Positions 1-11,716 of a stretch of 64,000 nucleotides of DNA are shown in pieces. Location: the NCBI GenBank assembly GCA_035048485.1, contig CM068583.1, positions 65,778,306-65,842,305 of the forward strand. The letters run 5' to 3'. The stretch is from Pteria penguin (taxonomy: Eukaryota > Mollusca > Bivalvia > Pterioida > Pteriidae). Each line of letters starts with the position of its first letter. Position 1 is the stretch's first letter. A program made the position numbers and the translations under genes. Under the pieces are notes generated by a model, which did not search any database, was not told the origin of the DNA, and worked only from the letters and a program-made list of their open reading frames with translations.

Positions 1-257
1 TGTAACAAGATATATTCTTCAAGCTGTGTTTCCAGTGAAAAGGTATTTTGATACTGTACAATATACAATAGATAGTTTCTAAGATTTGCTAAGTCTGTGG
101 CTATACAGATGATGATAGATGTTTCATTTCTGATAATGTATATTTAATGATATTTACTGGTTGCAATACGATGTGGACTTAGGCAGAAAGTCATTAAAAT
201 TATAGAAAACAGAAAATGGCAAAAAAGGATCAATATTGCAATAGATACATATTAAAA
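1..257. other. Intergenic or intronic sequence, nothing recognised
   Basis: AT-rich sequence with no exon, hairpin element or tandem repeat that I can support. It may belong to an intron of gene X, which runs leftwards out of the window on the minus strand. Confidence 0.4.
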
Positions 258-1836
258 ACAAGAGGCCCAAGTGAGCCTATAACGCTCACCTGAGTATCTA
301 GATGATCAGTCATGCAGGAAGGAAGAATTCATTTATTTTTGCATTACTGTGACTAAGTCAACACAAATGTTGAAAATATGTCAAATTTTATTTCAGACCA
401 GAATAAAAAACAACACTTTTTTTGCACATCCATTCAGGTGATTTTGATATTAAGCATTTGCTTTGTCTTTGCAAGATGTGATTCAGGGCCAAAAATTAGT
501 CATTTTCTTTAGGTGGGGCCTTTTGTTGACTGATTTCAAGTCTGGGTCATGAACAATATTTCAATTACCAAGTGGTATACCGGGTATGTACCATTGTGAG
601 ACCTACTTTTTAGACAAAGTGACATTATCTGTTTACCAATTTGGATGAAATTTACCAAATTGATAGAGGACCTACAGTACTTCATGTATTCCATGTTTCA
701 TTAAAATCTTTCACATGGTATAACAGCAGAAGTTAAAAATGTGAAGAATTGCTCCTATACACCCTCATTTGGAAGTCTTAAAAAATTCATAGAAAATCCA
801 AAAATTGAGATATTGACAAAATTCTTTCAAAGTAACATTCCTTACCTTAATTATGATCACAATAGTCCATGAGAAATCATCATTATCAATTAACTAGGAA
901 ATATGACACTTTTCTGCATTGAAATCACCAAGTCCAAACAAATGTTGAAAAAAAATTCTAAAATTTGATTTTGGAAGGGAACCAAAATGACAATACATCT
1001 TCACTCATCCCTCTAGATCATTTCTATGCATTCTGTTTGTCTCTGTATATAGCCTGTATGAAAAAGAATATTGTCAAAGGAGGGTACTCTTTTGTGCCCT
1101 ACTTTTGACTATGGTGGTGCCACCTGTAAAGAGGTCTGGACGAAAACAACAGAATTTGAAGAGGATCATAAGTGACTTATTTCTACCAAGATTGATCAAA
1201 ATCCATTGAACAGTTTTGCAGAAAAAGTTGAAAATGTGAAAAATGGCCAACCCCCCCCCCCCCCCCCCCCCCTCTTTTTTTGGAAGTCTTCAAAAATTCC
1301 TAAAAATCCAAAAATTGAGATATTGACAAAATTCTTTCACAATAATATTCCTTACCACAATTATGATCAAAATAGTCATTAAGAAATCATCAATATCAAT
1401 TAACTGAAAAACATGACACTTTTCTGCATTGAAATTACTAAGTCCAGAAACACGTCAAAAAAGCGTATATTTCTATTTAACGGATCTTAACCCCGAACAC
1501 AGTTTTTGATAACCCATCTTTATAGATTGTTGGATGCAATTAGTTTCCCTATTTATGTACTGGTTCTGGAGAAGAAGATGTTTGAAGAGGGGTACCGTTT
1601 TGGGCACTTTTGGCCCCGCCCTGGATCCACCCCTGAGGAAAATCTTGATCCTGAACAACATTTTAGTAAGGAACCTTGAGTACATCATTTATACAAAGTT
1701 TGATCCAAATCTGCAATGTAGTTCCAGAGAAGAAGTCAAAAATGTGAAAAAGTTAACGACGGATGGATGACGACGACGACGGACGGCGCACTATGACTAT
1801 AGCTCACTTGAATCTTTGGCTCAGGTGAGCTAAAAA
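258..1836 (+). mobile_element. GCTCACCTGAG-family hairpin-ended element, copy A
   Basis: The 5' end is ACAAGAGGCCCAAGTGAGCC, a near-perfect hairpin (older copies elsewhere have AGGCCCA, AG, TGGGCCT), followed by the box GCTCACCTGAG. The 3' end has the box in inverse form, CTCAGGTGAGCTAAAAA, at the end of a stem-loop. The body is built of tandem ~350-500 bp monomers recognisable by the phrases 'ggaagtctt', 'attgagatattgacaaa' and 'tcatccctctagatcattt'. A GACGACGACGGACGG tract lies just before the 3' hairpin, and a run of 22 C lies at 1251-1272. There is no coding capacity; apparent open frames in it are chance. It is a non-autonomous interspersed element, possibly Helentron-like. Confidence 0.8.
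1251..1272. repeat. Poly-C homopolymer, 22 bases
   Basis: An uninterrupted run of C inside copy A. Related copies have shorter or interrupted C runs at 41149, 41499, 44272-44306 and 44640, so it is a conserved low-complexity position within the monomer and not random. Length is likely to vary and may be mis-assembled. Confidence 0.9.
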
Positions 1837-3791
1837 TATTGACTTGCAAGGAAAAGTATGATTTTTTAGCAATTTAGATTTATTTACAAATGACGATAAA
1901 GGACCCTGTGATGGAGTTGGTGTGACAGTAAACATAGAATGGCCGACGAATATGTCAACTCATCCTTAAGAATTGTACAAATATCTACATATAGATATAA
2001 TTTGCAAGACACATCAATTGTTAGTCAGTGAAAAATCCAAGACAAGCTGTGTTTGTAAAACACTAATGCCCCAGCGGCACCAAAGTCCAAAAAGTTATTT
2101 TTGGCATAAAAGGTCATCGAACTTGGTGTCATTTGAAAGGGCTATATTAGTTGAGTAAGTATGTAAAATATGAAGTCTCTATCCCTCACCCTTCAAAAGT
2201 TAAAGCCAATGTTAAAGTTGACAACAGACAAACAAACAGACAGGACAAAAACAATATATAAATGGATCAGAGTGATAAAGTCGAAGGATTGTTAAAGTTC
2301 TGAAGACTTTGATGTGTGTCCTCCGAGAACTTGTAACATGTGTTATCAGTATTTCATACATATTACCGAACCAAGATTAGTCTCAAGCTAGACATGAAGT
2401 CTTTATTTTAATCAACTTTTACTATACATAGTATGTCTCGACAGCATTCCCAGACTAGTTAAAGGTGTCACAGTGAAGTTGTATTATATATTTCATTATG
2501 AGAAATATATACCATAAATATCATATTTGAAACAAGCGTGACTATGAACATTTAGAATGAAAATCACCAGTAATGTCAATTGATATTTAATATAAAATTT
2601 TGTTGAATAAATCACCATTGATGAAATTTTGTTGTTTTCATTAATTCTTTGTTAATGTTTAAAGCACAGATAGGCATAGTTTTAGACATGTTGGTTTATT
2701 TTGATGATATTGGGGTCTCTGCTCGTAAATACATTTTGCACATTGTTACTAGTGAAAATGTCTTTAATTTTGCCAATCACATTATTTTGCACACTAAAAT
2801 AATCGAAAACAGGTGATAACAATTTCACCGAAGGAACAATTTTAATTGTAACTGTATGGTAAGAGCAATTATCATGAAACATATGATACAATTGACTTGT
2901 TACACATTTCGAGGTATATGTATATATTCATCATTCATTCATTGGTTTTCACTTTGCTGTCGAAGTTTGCAGGTCATTTTTATCAAATTGCTTTTACATG
3001 TGAGACAGTATTTTGTTAACTTTTTGTTGTCTATTCATATGTTTTCAAAGAATTCAATTTTTCTTATAAGAGTCACACTCAGAACAAATTTTTCAATCAT
3101 TGTTTCGTTTTGTTGAAAAATATGATGTTTAAAGATGTATTGCCACTCTGTCATTTTATTGTCGTGAAACATGCTTTTCTTGACTTAAGAAATGCAAAAT
3201 TAATAACTTTATGTGCTTTGATAGAGTGGCAAAATTTTTTCAAATAATGTAAGTCACACATCACAACTGTTTCTCGTCTAGGAAAGGGATAAATGAAGAC
3301 AGTATTTGGATTGAATGTCATTTCTTAACCGTAAAAGTTAACTTGAAAAAAATTCAGATTTGAGTTAACAGAGATTAAAATTTTGTGATCATAATGATTT
3401 CAAAACGAAAATAGCAAGTTGATTTTTGAAAAAATATTGTTAATTGCAATGAATTATTGACTTTAAATGTAAAGTGGATTTCACATTTGACCTTGAAATT
3501 TGAAACCTTCAAGGTCAAGGTCACAAAGGTTTCAATAGATAGGGTTCATATAAGTCTATCTACATGTGAAGTTTGAAAGAAGTATTATCAATGGTCTTTC
3601 TGCATTGAACTTAAATGCAAAACTAAACCAAATTGTTGACACAAACATACAGACTGACAGATGGACATCACCTTTTTACAGACCGAATTTTCCTTCGCAA
3701 TCCAACCAAAAATGATATTGTTATACCTATATTTAAAACTAAATTTGGATACAAATGATTCCTCTTTGGTAGTTACATGCTGACTTTTTAC
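1837..3791. other. Non-coding stretch with two degenerate monomer-repeat remnants
   Basis: About 2 kb with no supported exon. Positions 1965-2265 resemble the element at 7820-8093: both carry 'aaagggctatattagt'-like text, a 'ctcacccttcaaaagtta' block and a CAGACAGGACAAAAACAATA tract. Positions 3480-3668 carry direct AAGGTCAAGGTCA text and an ACAGACTGACAGATGGACAT end typical of these repeats. Further exons of gene X could lie here but I cannot identify any. Confidence 0.5.
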
Positions 3792-3894
3792 CTCAACAAT
3801 TTCTAGCTTTTCATTGGATGTTTCTCCTTCCTCTGGTATTACTAGTTTATTACCATAAACATTACTGTTTACTGTCACTCCTGTCCATATAGTT
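3792..3894 (-). CDS. Gene X coding exon (fourth seen)
   Basis: Acceptor tttcattttag before 3894 and donor GAG/GTAAAAAG after 3792. The exon adds 34 codons, TIWTGVTVNSNVYGNKLVIP followed by EEGETSNEKLEIVE. The first base completes the AGA codon left open by the exon at 4637-4499, so the two join in phase. Confidence 0.55.
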
Positions 3895-6800
3895 CTAAAA
3901 TGAAATATTTCATAATTGTCTTAGAATTTATAGGATTAATAAAGAATATATGCAAAAAATGAAAAAGCTGAAAATCAAGACAATAAATTTACCTCTTAAT
4001 ATTGACTAAATAAAGGGGTCGGTAAGAAACTCAGGAGAACATCGTGTGATAAATGTTTCTTATTATAATTATGTCACAATCTGATAAGCCGGAGTGGCCT
4101 AGTGGTATCGCGTGGGACTCCTGATCGGGAGGCCGGGGTTCGAGTACCGCTCTAGTCATGTCGGTGTTATGTCTTTCGGATGAGACAGTAAAAACCGCGG
4201 CCCCATGTTGTGGTATGCATGGCACGTTAAAGATCCCTCACTGCTTCGGGTGGGTCCGTTGCAAAGGTAAAAATTTATATGCCCCGCATAAGGCAGATAC
4301 CGTCACCATATACGTGAAATATTCGTGGTGTGACGTTAAACAAAAATCAATCAATCACAATCTGATAATATGAATTGACTTAAGGTGTGGACAAGGTTTT
4401 AGTATTTGCCAATACCCTACATCTTATCCTAAATCACTGCAATATATCAAACCGAAAGAGACAAACATGGACATATTCAAGTCATCGATATCTCTTACCT
4501 GCTTTCTCTGTCATAGCTCTTTTTAATACTGTCTCTGTAATTTCTGAAGTCAACATTTCCCAGGTCTTGTTCTTGTTTTGGTTTCCTAAAATTGACCTTG
4601 GCACTTTCTGCTAAGTCATATTTTTTCTTACAAGTCACTGTAAAATGTATTATAGTTATTTTGATGAATCTAATACGTTTTTGATGTATGGAAGTATACT
4701 CTGAGAAGAGGACAAAAAAAACTGCAGCAATGCACATATTAATATTATATTTATTCCTTATTCATTTTTCCTCTTATATTTTCAAACATTGAAACCAAAT
4801 TTGTGTTTCTTTTGATGGACTATTTGTTTGGAACATAAGAAAAAAGCTGCAAAAAGCATTGTGACATGATGTTATAGGAGAAATTTTTGCTGATGGAGGT
4901 TTTCCAAAAGTTGCCTTGCCAATCTAATGTGCTGTTACATGCCCAAATGAAACAATTGTAATATAGACCACTCCACCATGTTATGCAAGAGCAAGGTCAT
5001 TTTCTTATCTGGTGACTGTCCATTACGGTACTGAAGTCGCTACCAACAGCTGATATCAAAAGAGACATAAAACACATGTGTTGTCTCTGATATCAACTAC
5101 CGAAGATTTTTTCTCATTTTGTATCTTTTAGAATAAGTTATTTTGTAGTTTTAAAAGCGATTATAACTGAAATACTGAATATCTGCCAAGGGTTGGCTTA
5201 GAGGAGGATGGCCATATACCAATAGCAGAGACATCACATGCTACCAAGGAAAAGAATATGCATGTTTGTTCTTTATAAAACAACTGAGCAATTTGTTCTC
5301 AGATCATGAATCAATAAATGAAATTTATTTATATATCTAACTACTTCTAAACATAAGATTGAAATCCTTGCAAAACAGAAAGATTTTTCTTTCAGAGAGA
5401 ATAGTTATAGCCTGTCGGTACTAATAGAAAAACTTTCCAGTTTAAAAAATATTAACTGGCATGACTTAATCTAAAATGGCATTTTTCTTATTTTCTCAAT
5501 TTTACACAGAGCACTGCTTATCCAACATTTCTCTGGCTTTTTAAAAACTTATTTTGTAACCTTGATGATCAGACACTCCAAAACAACTATGTGTCATTAC
5601 AAATTTAGGATGTTAAGCTTATCAAATTCTAAGGAATGTAGCAACTTAGTAACAGATAAAAGTCAGTATTCAGGTTTGTGAAGTAAGCACAAAAAGATAA
5701 TTATGCATAAACCATGCAACATATAAAACTGGGAATTATTAAACACCATTTCCACTAAATGTAGAATCGAGAGGTCTCTTTGGAGAAAAAGAAATGGAGG
5801 TGTTGATACTGATATTTGCAAAAACATAAACTACCTTTTGAAAGTAGTTTATGTCTCTGATATATGTTAATGAATAAATCTGCTTCTAATTGTTTGGACA
5901 ACCAACAACAACACATTGTTTTCTCTCACTATGCTCTTAGAGCATTGTTACTTTTCCCCACTATACTCGCACATCATTGTTACTTGTCTCCCTACTACGC
6001 TTATACATCATTGTTACTTTTCCCTCACTACGCTCATACATTATTGTTACCTTTACCTCCACTATGCTTATACATCATTGTTACTTTTCCCTACTACATT
6101 CACACATCATCTTTACTTTCCCCACTACACTCATACATCATTTTCACTTTTCCCCACTACACTCACACATCATTGTTACTTTTCCTCATTACACTCATTT
6201 ATCATTTTTACTTTTCCCCACTATACTCATACATCATTGTTACTTTTCCTCACTACGCTTGTACATCATTGTTACTCCCCCTCCCCTCCCCCCACTAATA
6301 TGTGTATACATTTTTGTTACTTCCCTCCCCCCCACTATACTCATACATCATTGTTACTTTTCCCCACTATGCTCATACATCATTGTTACTTTTCCCCCGC
6401 TATGTTCATGCATCATTGTTACTTTCCTCCCCCCTCTCACTATGCTCATACAGCATTATTACTTTCTTCCCCCCTCTCACTATGCTCATACAGCATTATT
6501 ACTTTCCTCCCCCCTCTCACTATGCTCATACATCATTGTTACTTTCCTCCCCCCTCTCACTATGCTCATACATCATTGTTACTTTCCTCCCCCCTCTCAC
6601 TATGCTCATACATCATTGTTACTTTCCTCCCCCCTCTCACTATGCTCATACATCATTGTTACTTTCCTCCCCCCTCTCACTATGCTCATACTTCACACTT
6701 ATTTTTCCCCCATTACACTCATACATCATTGTTACTATTTCAATATTAGCTGGTTGTTTCAGCACCATGATGGCAAATAATGACTATGCCACCTGGATAG

Positions 6801-7187
6801 AGTCCATACTGTGGTACTGTACACAGAAACCAACTAGACAAATCTCTCTGATGAGAAACGAGGGATTCAAAATTTCTTTAATACCTGCAAGGTGTGACTG
6901 CACAATGTATTACAGCCATTGAAATCAAGGAAGTATTATATTACACATGACAATAAAGGATCAATGCTAATGATTCAAGACATGATATGCACAATACATT
7001 TTTAACGATGAATAAATACTTTGTACTAATATATTCTTTATAACTATCTAAAATGGAAAATTCAATAATAAGTAATGCATGTACAAATATATCTTTGACC
7101 TTCCATCTTAGATCCCTATTCCAGAGATAACATTATGTTGAATCTCTTACTTTGTAGTGGTTTCCATCCTGCTGGAGGTGAGGCCAT
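3792..7187 (-). CDS. Gene X: unrecognised multi-exon protein, N-terminal part
   Basis: Four minus-strand exons form a phase-consistent start of a gene: 7187-7151 (ATG within exon 7199-7151), 6884-6810, 4637-4499 and 3894-3792. The ATG is in a strong context (CACAAGATGGCC). All introns are GT-AG with pyrimidine-rich acceptors. The joined protein starts MASPPAGWKPLQS, then IKEILNPSFLIREICLVGF, then a Lys-rich segment with YDLAESAKVNFRKPKQEQ, then TIWTGVTVNSNVYGNKLVIP and an acidic EEGETSNEKLEIVE tail. No signal peptide is obvious. I recognise no family. The gene continues beyond 3792 to the left and probably has a non-coding 5' exon to the right of 7199. Missing or extra exons between 4637 and 6810 cannot be excluded. 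Confidence 0.5.
4088..4362 (+). mobile_element. tRNA-derived SINE
   Basis: The 5' head is tRNA-like, with an A box TGGCCTAGTGG at about 4095 and a B box GGTTCGAGTACC at about 4138. Both are internal RNA polymerase III promoter boxes. A conserved central part follows (GGTGTTATGTCTTTCGGATG, then AAGATCCCTCACTGCTTCGG), and the tail is a (TCAA)n-like run, ATCAATCAATCAC. Diverged copies of the same family lie in reverse orientation at 19900-20166 and 59570-59836. It sits in an intron of gene X. Confidence 0.85.
4499..4637 (-). CDS. Gene X coding exon (third seen)
   Basis: Acceptor acattttacag before 4637 and consensus donor CAG/GTAAGAG after 4499. It encodes a basic, probably non-globular segment: TCKKKYDLAESAKVNFRKP, then KQEQDLGNVDFRNYRDSIKK, then SYDRES, with two bases of the next codon. 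It joins in phase to the exon at 3894. Joining upstream needs one leftover base, which the exon ending at 6810 supplies. Confidence 0.6.
4638..5924. other. Intronic stretch, nothing recognised
   Basis: Probable intron of gene X. I see no repeat boundary, hairpin end or further exon with good splice signals here. Confidence 0.4.
5925..6735 (+). repeat. Minisatellite, ~31-bp then 40-bp units
   Basis: Tandem units of the type CACTATACTCATACATCATT plus GTTACTTTTCC. The first part (to about 6420) has variable units near 31 bp. The second part (about 6420-6690) has very regular 40-bp units in which the pyrimidine spacer has grown to CCTCCCCCCTCTC. Four overlapping open frames of 144-277 codons in the region are translations of the repeat and not genes. 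It lies in an intron of gene X, about 70 bp from the exon at 6810. Confidence 0.95.
6810..6884 (-). CDS. Gene X coding exon (second seen)
   Basis: Acceptor cacaccttgcag before 6884. It encodes IKEILNPSFLIREICLVGF then CVQYH. Two donors are possible: ACA/GTATGG ending at 6810, or CAG/GTGGCA ending at 6793. The first leaves one base and matches the phase of the exon at 4637; the second adds SMDSIQ and ends in phase 0. I prefer the first on phase and donor strength. Confidence 0.5.
6885..7150. other. Short intron of gene X
   Basis: Bounded by donor A/GTAAGAG at 7151 and the acceptor at 6884; no other feature seen. Confidence 0.45.
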
Positions 7188-7199
7188 CTTGTGGAGTAA
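7151..7199 (-). CDS. Gene X start exon (5' UTR end plus first 12 codons)
   Basis: Acceptor ttgtgtttgcag before 7199, so a non-coding exon should exist upstream (to the right). The ATG is at 7187-7185 in the context AAGATGG. Translation is MASPPAGWKPLQ with one base left over; donor is A/GTAAGAG. Confidence 0.5.
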
Positions 7200-7819
7200 C
7201 TGCAAACACAATTTATTACTATGATAGTGTTTATTAATTAAAGTACATAAAGACTGTCTGATTCTTTTTTTTTTTTTGTTTCATTGTTTAGGTATGCTGA
7301 CCAAAAATGTTTTAAAATATCAGTAGTAAATATTCACAGGTATGTATACATTATCTATTACACTCAGAAACATGCAGCACTTTATGTATACAGAAATGAG
7401 AAAATGAAGATATGGCATTAAAACAGCCTTATAAACAATAAACAGTGATACACGATATTAAACTTTATGAATAATGGCACAAGCTTTCACTTTGATAAGT
7501 CATCATAGTAAGTGTGACGAACATTGGAAAAATGACACATTTGTTTATGATGTCATTAATGAACAATGTTAAAATTCAAAGTATTTTATAAAATCTCGTC
7601 AAGTGTTTTCATGTGATTTCCATTGGGTTTACTGCTCAAGGTTGTTTTGTGATTTATAACATTATTATTGATATTCAGTTACTGAAAGTGTATTCTTAAA
7701 GAAGAAGCTTGACAGCCTAAAAATTTACATTATTTGCATTATTGTTAACTCAGGAGGTAGAGCATGGGTGAAAAAGCAAAGTATACCATAAAACCTAAGC
7801 CATGACCAGATTTAAGTTA
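7200..7819. other. Non-coding stretch, nothing recognised
   Basis: Includes a short poly-T run near 7266. I see no exon or repeat boundary. Confidence 0.4.
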
Positions 7820-8093
7820 ACAAGAAAATCTTAGCAAAACATAAATTGTATGAATGAATACCATAACCAAGAAAAACATGAATGCCCATGGGGGGCAACA
7901 AAATCCAAATAATGCAAATTTTGAAATGAAGGGTCAAGGTTAAGAGGTCAATGACCTTGATGTAATTTGAAAGAGCTTTATTAGTGGAGCAAGCCAAATA
8001 TTAAGTCTCAATCTCTCACAGTTCAAAAGTTAGGAAATATAACGGACAGACAGGACAAAAACAATATCTCCCCCTTATCAGTCTGGGGGCATT
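7820..8093 (+). mobile_element. Short hairpin-ended element (CCCCC/GGGGG family)
   Basis: Starts with the ACAAGA tag shared by other families in the window. It ends with the tract ACGGACAGACAGGACAAAAA followed by a hairpin of CCCCC (8070-8074) and GGGGG (8085-8089) and then CATT. The middle resembles 1965-2265. There is no coding capacity. The left boundary is less certain than the right. Confidence 0.55.
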
Positions 8094-9660
8094 GATATTA
8101 ATTGATGATGAAATCTGATGTGGTGGGAAGAAAGAAGACAACATATGAATAGAAATGTAATTTACATAATGATATGAATAGTATTACAATTTCATAAAGA
8201 TATAAATAGCCTATTCAGGTATAAAGTTAAAACTCAGATTAATGAATAGTTGATGTAATTATAATTTATATTAGTTTAGAACCTAACACCAGACAAAATT
8301 TGAACACTTTCTTTGATTTCTCTAGTCAGCAAGTCAAAAATGAAAGCGTAGAGATTAATAATCTTGTATTCCCATGACTAACAGCTATTTCCACAAACTT
8401 CATCAGACTTGATAAGCGTGTAGTTTACGGAAACAGCCAAGAGTCTGAGGAAAACGAGACTGACAGGATAATGACAACAAAAAAGTCACGACAATACCCT
8501 CCCAAAGCTTTTGTTACAGCATGCACTGTGAATTAGATATAAAGGTAACCTTAAGATTTACTTTTATCCATACAGATATATTTTGATTATGAGTAAAATC
8601 GATTAAAGCCTTGTTGACAAAGCCTACCAAACACTGCATTTTATGTCATATATAAGCAGAAATTCTTCTTTTACTGGGCTCATCACTTTGCTTTGTGCAC
8701 CTGAATATTTTTATACTAGATGCGCAACTGAGGGATTAAAATATATGAAACAGCAGAGAACATTCACATGATTATGATAGGGAAATAATTAAATCAAGGT
8801 ATAAGAATATTAAGATATAGTGATGATTTTGAAAAATGAACCCGAAATGAAAGTACTGGAGGAAAACTGATTTCTCCTTGATAAAATGTGATCATCCTAA
8901 GCTGATATTTTGGTATACAAATATAGGAAAATTCTGTACATTCATATTTTGAATACTCCTCATAGCACTGTAGCCAGTAACTGGTCTTAGCAACGAGTTT
9001 AGTCCTTGGCCAAGGGATTGATATGAAAGTAAGGGATTTAAATAGCCCAACAGGTAAGTAATTTGTACTTGTCACTCCATAAATTAAATGTAATTACCAA
9101 ATTTCTATAGGCATATTTTCCCACACAAAATCTGAATGTTGAATTAAAAACAGTGACTGTGAACTATGAGCCAAAATGTTTCAATAGAAATTAGACTACA
9201 TCAGGAGAAGAATTTAGACAAATGTGACCGTCCAAATGCAGAATCTTGTCTTTTCAAATAAAACAAGATAATCACAAAGCAGTTTTTCAACTCCACCACC
9301 GCCAATGATTCCCTATCCCAATCTGTATACCAGTACTGTATTGCATGTAAGTATTTGTGCATATTGTGCTCTTGTCTATTCATTATCTCTCTGATGCCCC
9401 CTGTAATTAGTTTCTTTAATACAAACAAATAAAGTATTAAAGCAGCAGATATGATACAGTACAGGTACCATTTTGAAATAATGGGAGTCATCTCTTATAT
9501 TGATTTAGCGTTTACTGTAACCATGAGTAATGTTTCGTTTATTTCCTTCCTTGTCAAGTACTGCAAAATCTGCATTCCCTTTGCAGTTGTGATTCAACGT
9601 AAAACTGTTATTTGCAGTGACAGTGCAAATTATCAGTAAGCAGTGCAGTTTCAATCTGTG
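8094..9660. other. Non-coding stretch, nothing recognised
   Basis: About 1.6 kb of AT-rich sequence. Two open frames of 93 and 96 codons on the minus strand (9075-8794 and 9491-9201) have no splice-site support or recognisable composition, so I do not call them. Confidence 0.4.
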
Positions 9661-11006
9661 TTTCATAAAATCACATCCTGGTAGCTTCTCGGAACAAACA
9701 GGGACATAATATATATCTAGGTAGCTTCTGGGAGTGAACAGTGATGTAAGATATATCTTAGTAGCTTCTCAGAGTGAACAGTGATGCAAGATATATCTTA
9801 GTAGCTTCTTGGAGTGAACAGTGATGTAAGATATATCTTAATAGCTTCTCAGAATGAACAGTGATGTAAGATATATCTTAGTAGCTTTTCAGAGTGAACA
9901 ATGATGCAAGATATATCTTAGTAGCTTCTTGGAGTGAACAGTGATGTAAAATCTATCTTAGTAGCTTCTCAGAGTGAACAGTGATGTAAGATATATCTTA
10001 GTAGCTTCTCAGAGTGAACAGTGATGTAAGATCTATCTTAGTAGCTTCTAAGAGTGAACAGTGATGTTAGATCTATCTTAGTAGCTTCTCAGAGTGAACA
10101 GTGATGTAAGATATATCTTAGTAGCTTCTCAGAGTGAACAGTGATGTAAGATATATCTTAGCAGCTTCTCAGAATGAACAGTGATGTAAGATATATCTTA
10201 GCAGCTTCTCAGAATGAACAGTGATGTAAAATATATCTTAGTAGCTTCTTGAAGTGAATGGTGATGTAAAATATATCTTAGTATCTTCTCAGAATGAACA
10301 GTGATGTAAGATATATCTTAGTAGCTTCTCAGAATGAACAGTGATGTAAGACATATCTTAGTAGCTTCTCAGAATGAACAGTGATGTAAGATCTATCTTA
10401 GTAGCTTCTCAGAGTGAACAGTGATGTAAGATATATCTTAGCAGCTTCTCAGAATGAACAGTGATGTAAGATATATCTTAGTAGCTTCTCAGAGTGAACA
10501 GTGATGTAAGATATATCTTAGTAGCTTCTTGGAGTGAACAGTGATGTAAGATATATCTTAATAGCTTCTCAGAATGAACAGTGATGTAAGATATATCTTA
10601 GTAGCTTCTCAGAGTGAACAGTGATGTAAGATATATCTTAGTAGCTTCTTGGAGTGAACAGTGATGTAAGATCTATCTTAACAGCTTCTCAGAGTGAACA
10701 ATGATGTATGATATATCTTAGTAGCTGCTCGGAGTGAACAGTGATGTAAGATATATCTTAGTGGCTTCTTAGAGTGAACAGTGATGTAAGATATATCTTA
10801 GTAGCTTCTCAGAGTGAACAATGATGTATGATATATCTTAGTAGCTGTTCGGAGTGAACAGTGATGTATGATATATCTTAGTAGTTTCTCAGAGTGAACA
10901 ATGATGTATGATATATCTTAGTAGCTGTTCGGAGTGAACAGTGATGTAATATATAGTTTATTAGCTTCTCAGAATGAACAGTGATGAACCGTAAGATCTA
11001 TCTTAG

Positions 11007-11050
11007 TACAGTACAGTCCGGGTGGAACTTTGAATGCCCACTGTCCACAG
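11007..11050 (+). mobile_element. Half of a TACAGTACAG MITE embedded in the satellite, first copy
   Basis: TACAGTACAGTCCGGGTGGA and the following GCCCACTGTCCACAG are not satellite sequence. They match one arm of the complete 89-bp TIR element at 14904-14992. The other arm is missing. Confidence 0.75.
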
Positions 11051-11672
11051 TGATGTAAGATCTATCTTAGTAGCTTCTTGGAGTGAACAGTGATGTAATA
11101 TCTATCTTAGTAGTTCTCAGAATGAACAGTGATGTAAAATATATCTTAGTAGCTTCTTGGAGTGAACAGTGATGTAAGATCTATCTTAGTAGCTTCTCAG
11201 AGTGACCGTGATGTAAGATATATCTTAGTAGCTTCTTGGAGTGAACAGTGATGTAAGATCTATCTTAGTAGCTTCTCAGAGTGACCGTGATGTAAGATAT
11301 ATCTTAGTAGCTTCTCAGAGTGAACAGTGATGTAAGATCTATCTTAATAGCTTCTCAGAATGAACAGTGATGTATGATATATCTTAGTAGCTTCTCAGAG
11401 TGAACAGTGATGTAAGATATATCTTAGTAGCTTCTTGGAGTGAACAGTGATGTAAGATCTATCTTAGTAGCTTCTCAGAGTGAACAATGATGTATGATAT
11501 ATCTTAGTAGCTGTTCGGAGTGAACAGTGATGTATGATATATCTTAGTAGTTTATCAGAGTGAACAATGATGTATGATATATCTTAGTAGCTGTTCGGAG
11601 TGAACAGTGATGTAATATATAGTTTATTAGCTTCTCAGAATGAACAGTGATGAACCGTAAGATCTATCTTAG

Positions 11673-11716
11673 TACAGTACAGTCCGGGTGGAACTTTGAA
11701 TGCCCACTGTCCACAG
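11673..11716 (+). mobile_element. Half of a TACAGTACAG MITE embedded in the satellite, second copy
   Basis: Same sequence and same satellite flanks as the copy 666 bp upstream, so it was copied along with the array and is not an independent insertion. Confidence 0.75.

Noticed and set aside
1473..1770. Open frames on both strands in the right part of copy A
   Set aside because: The same text occurs in copy D with different stops and indels; non-coding repeat.
4088..4160. Functional tRNA gene at the head of the first SINE
   Set aside because: Followed directly by SINE body and tail shared with two other copies, so it is a retroposon head.
5864..6922. Four long overlapping plus-strand open frames (144-277 codons)
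   Set aside because: They are translations of the 31/40-bp minisatellite, with the same Ser/Tyr/Ile/His/Leu peptide repeated in every frame and no splice or start context.
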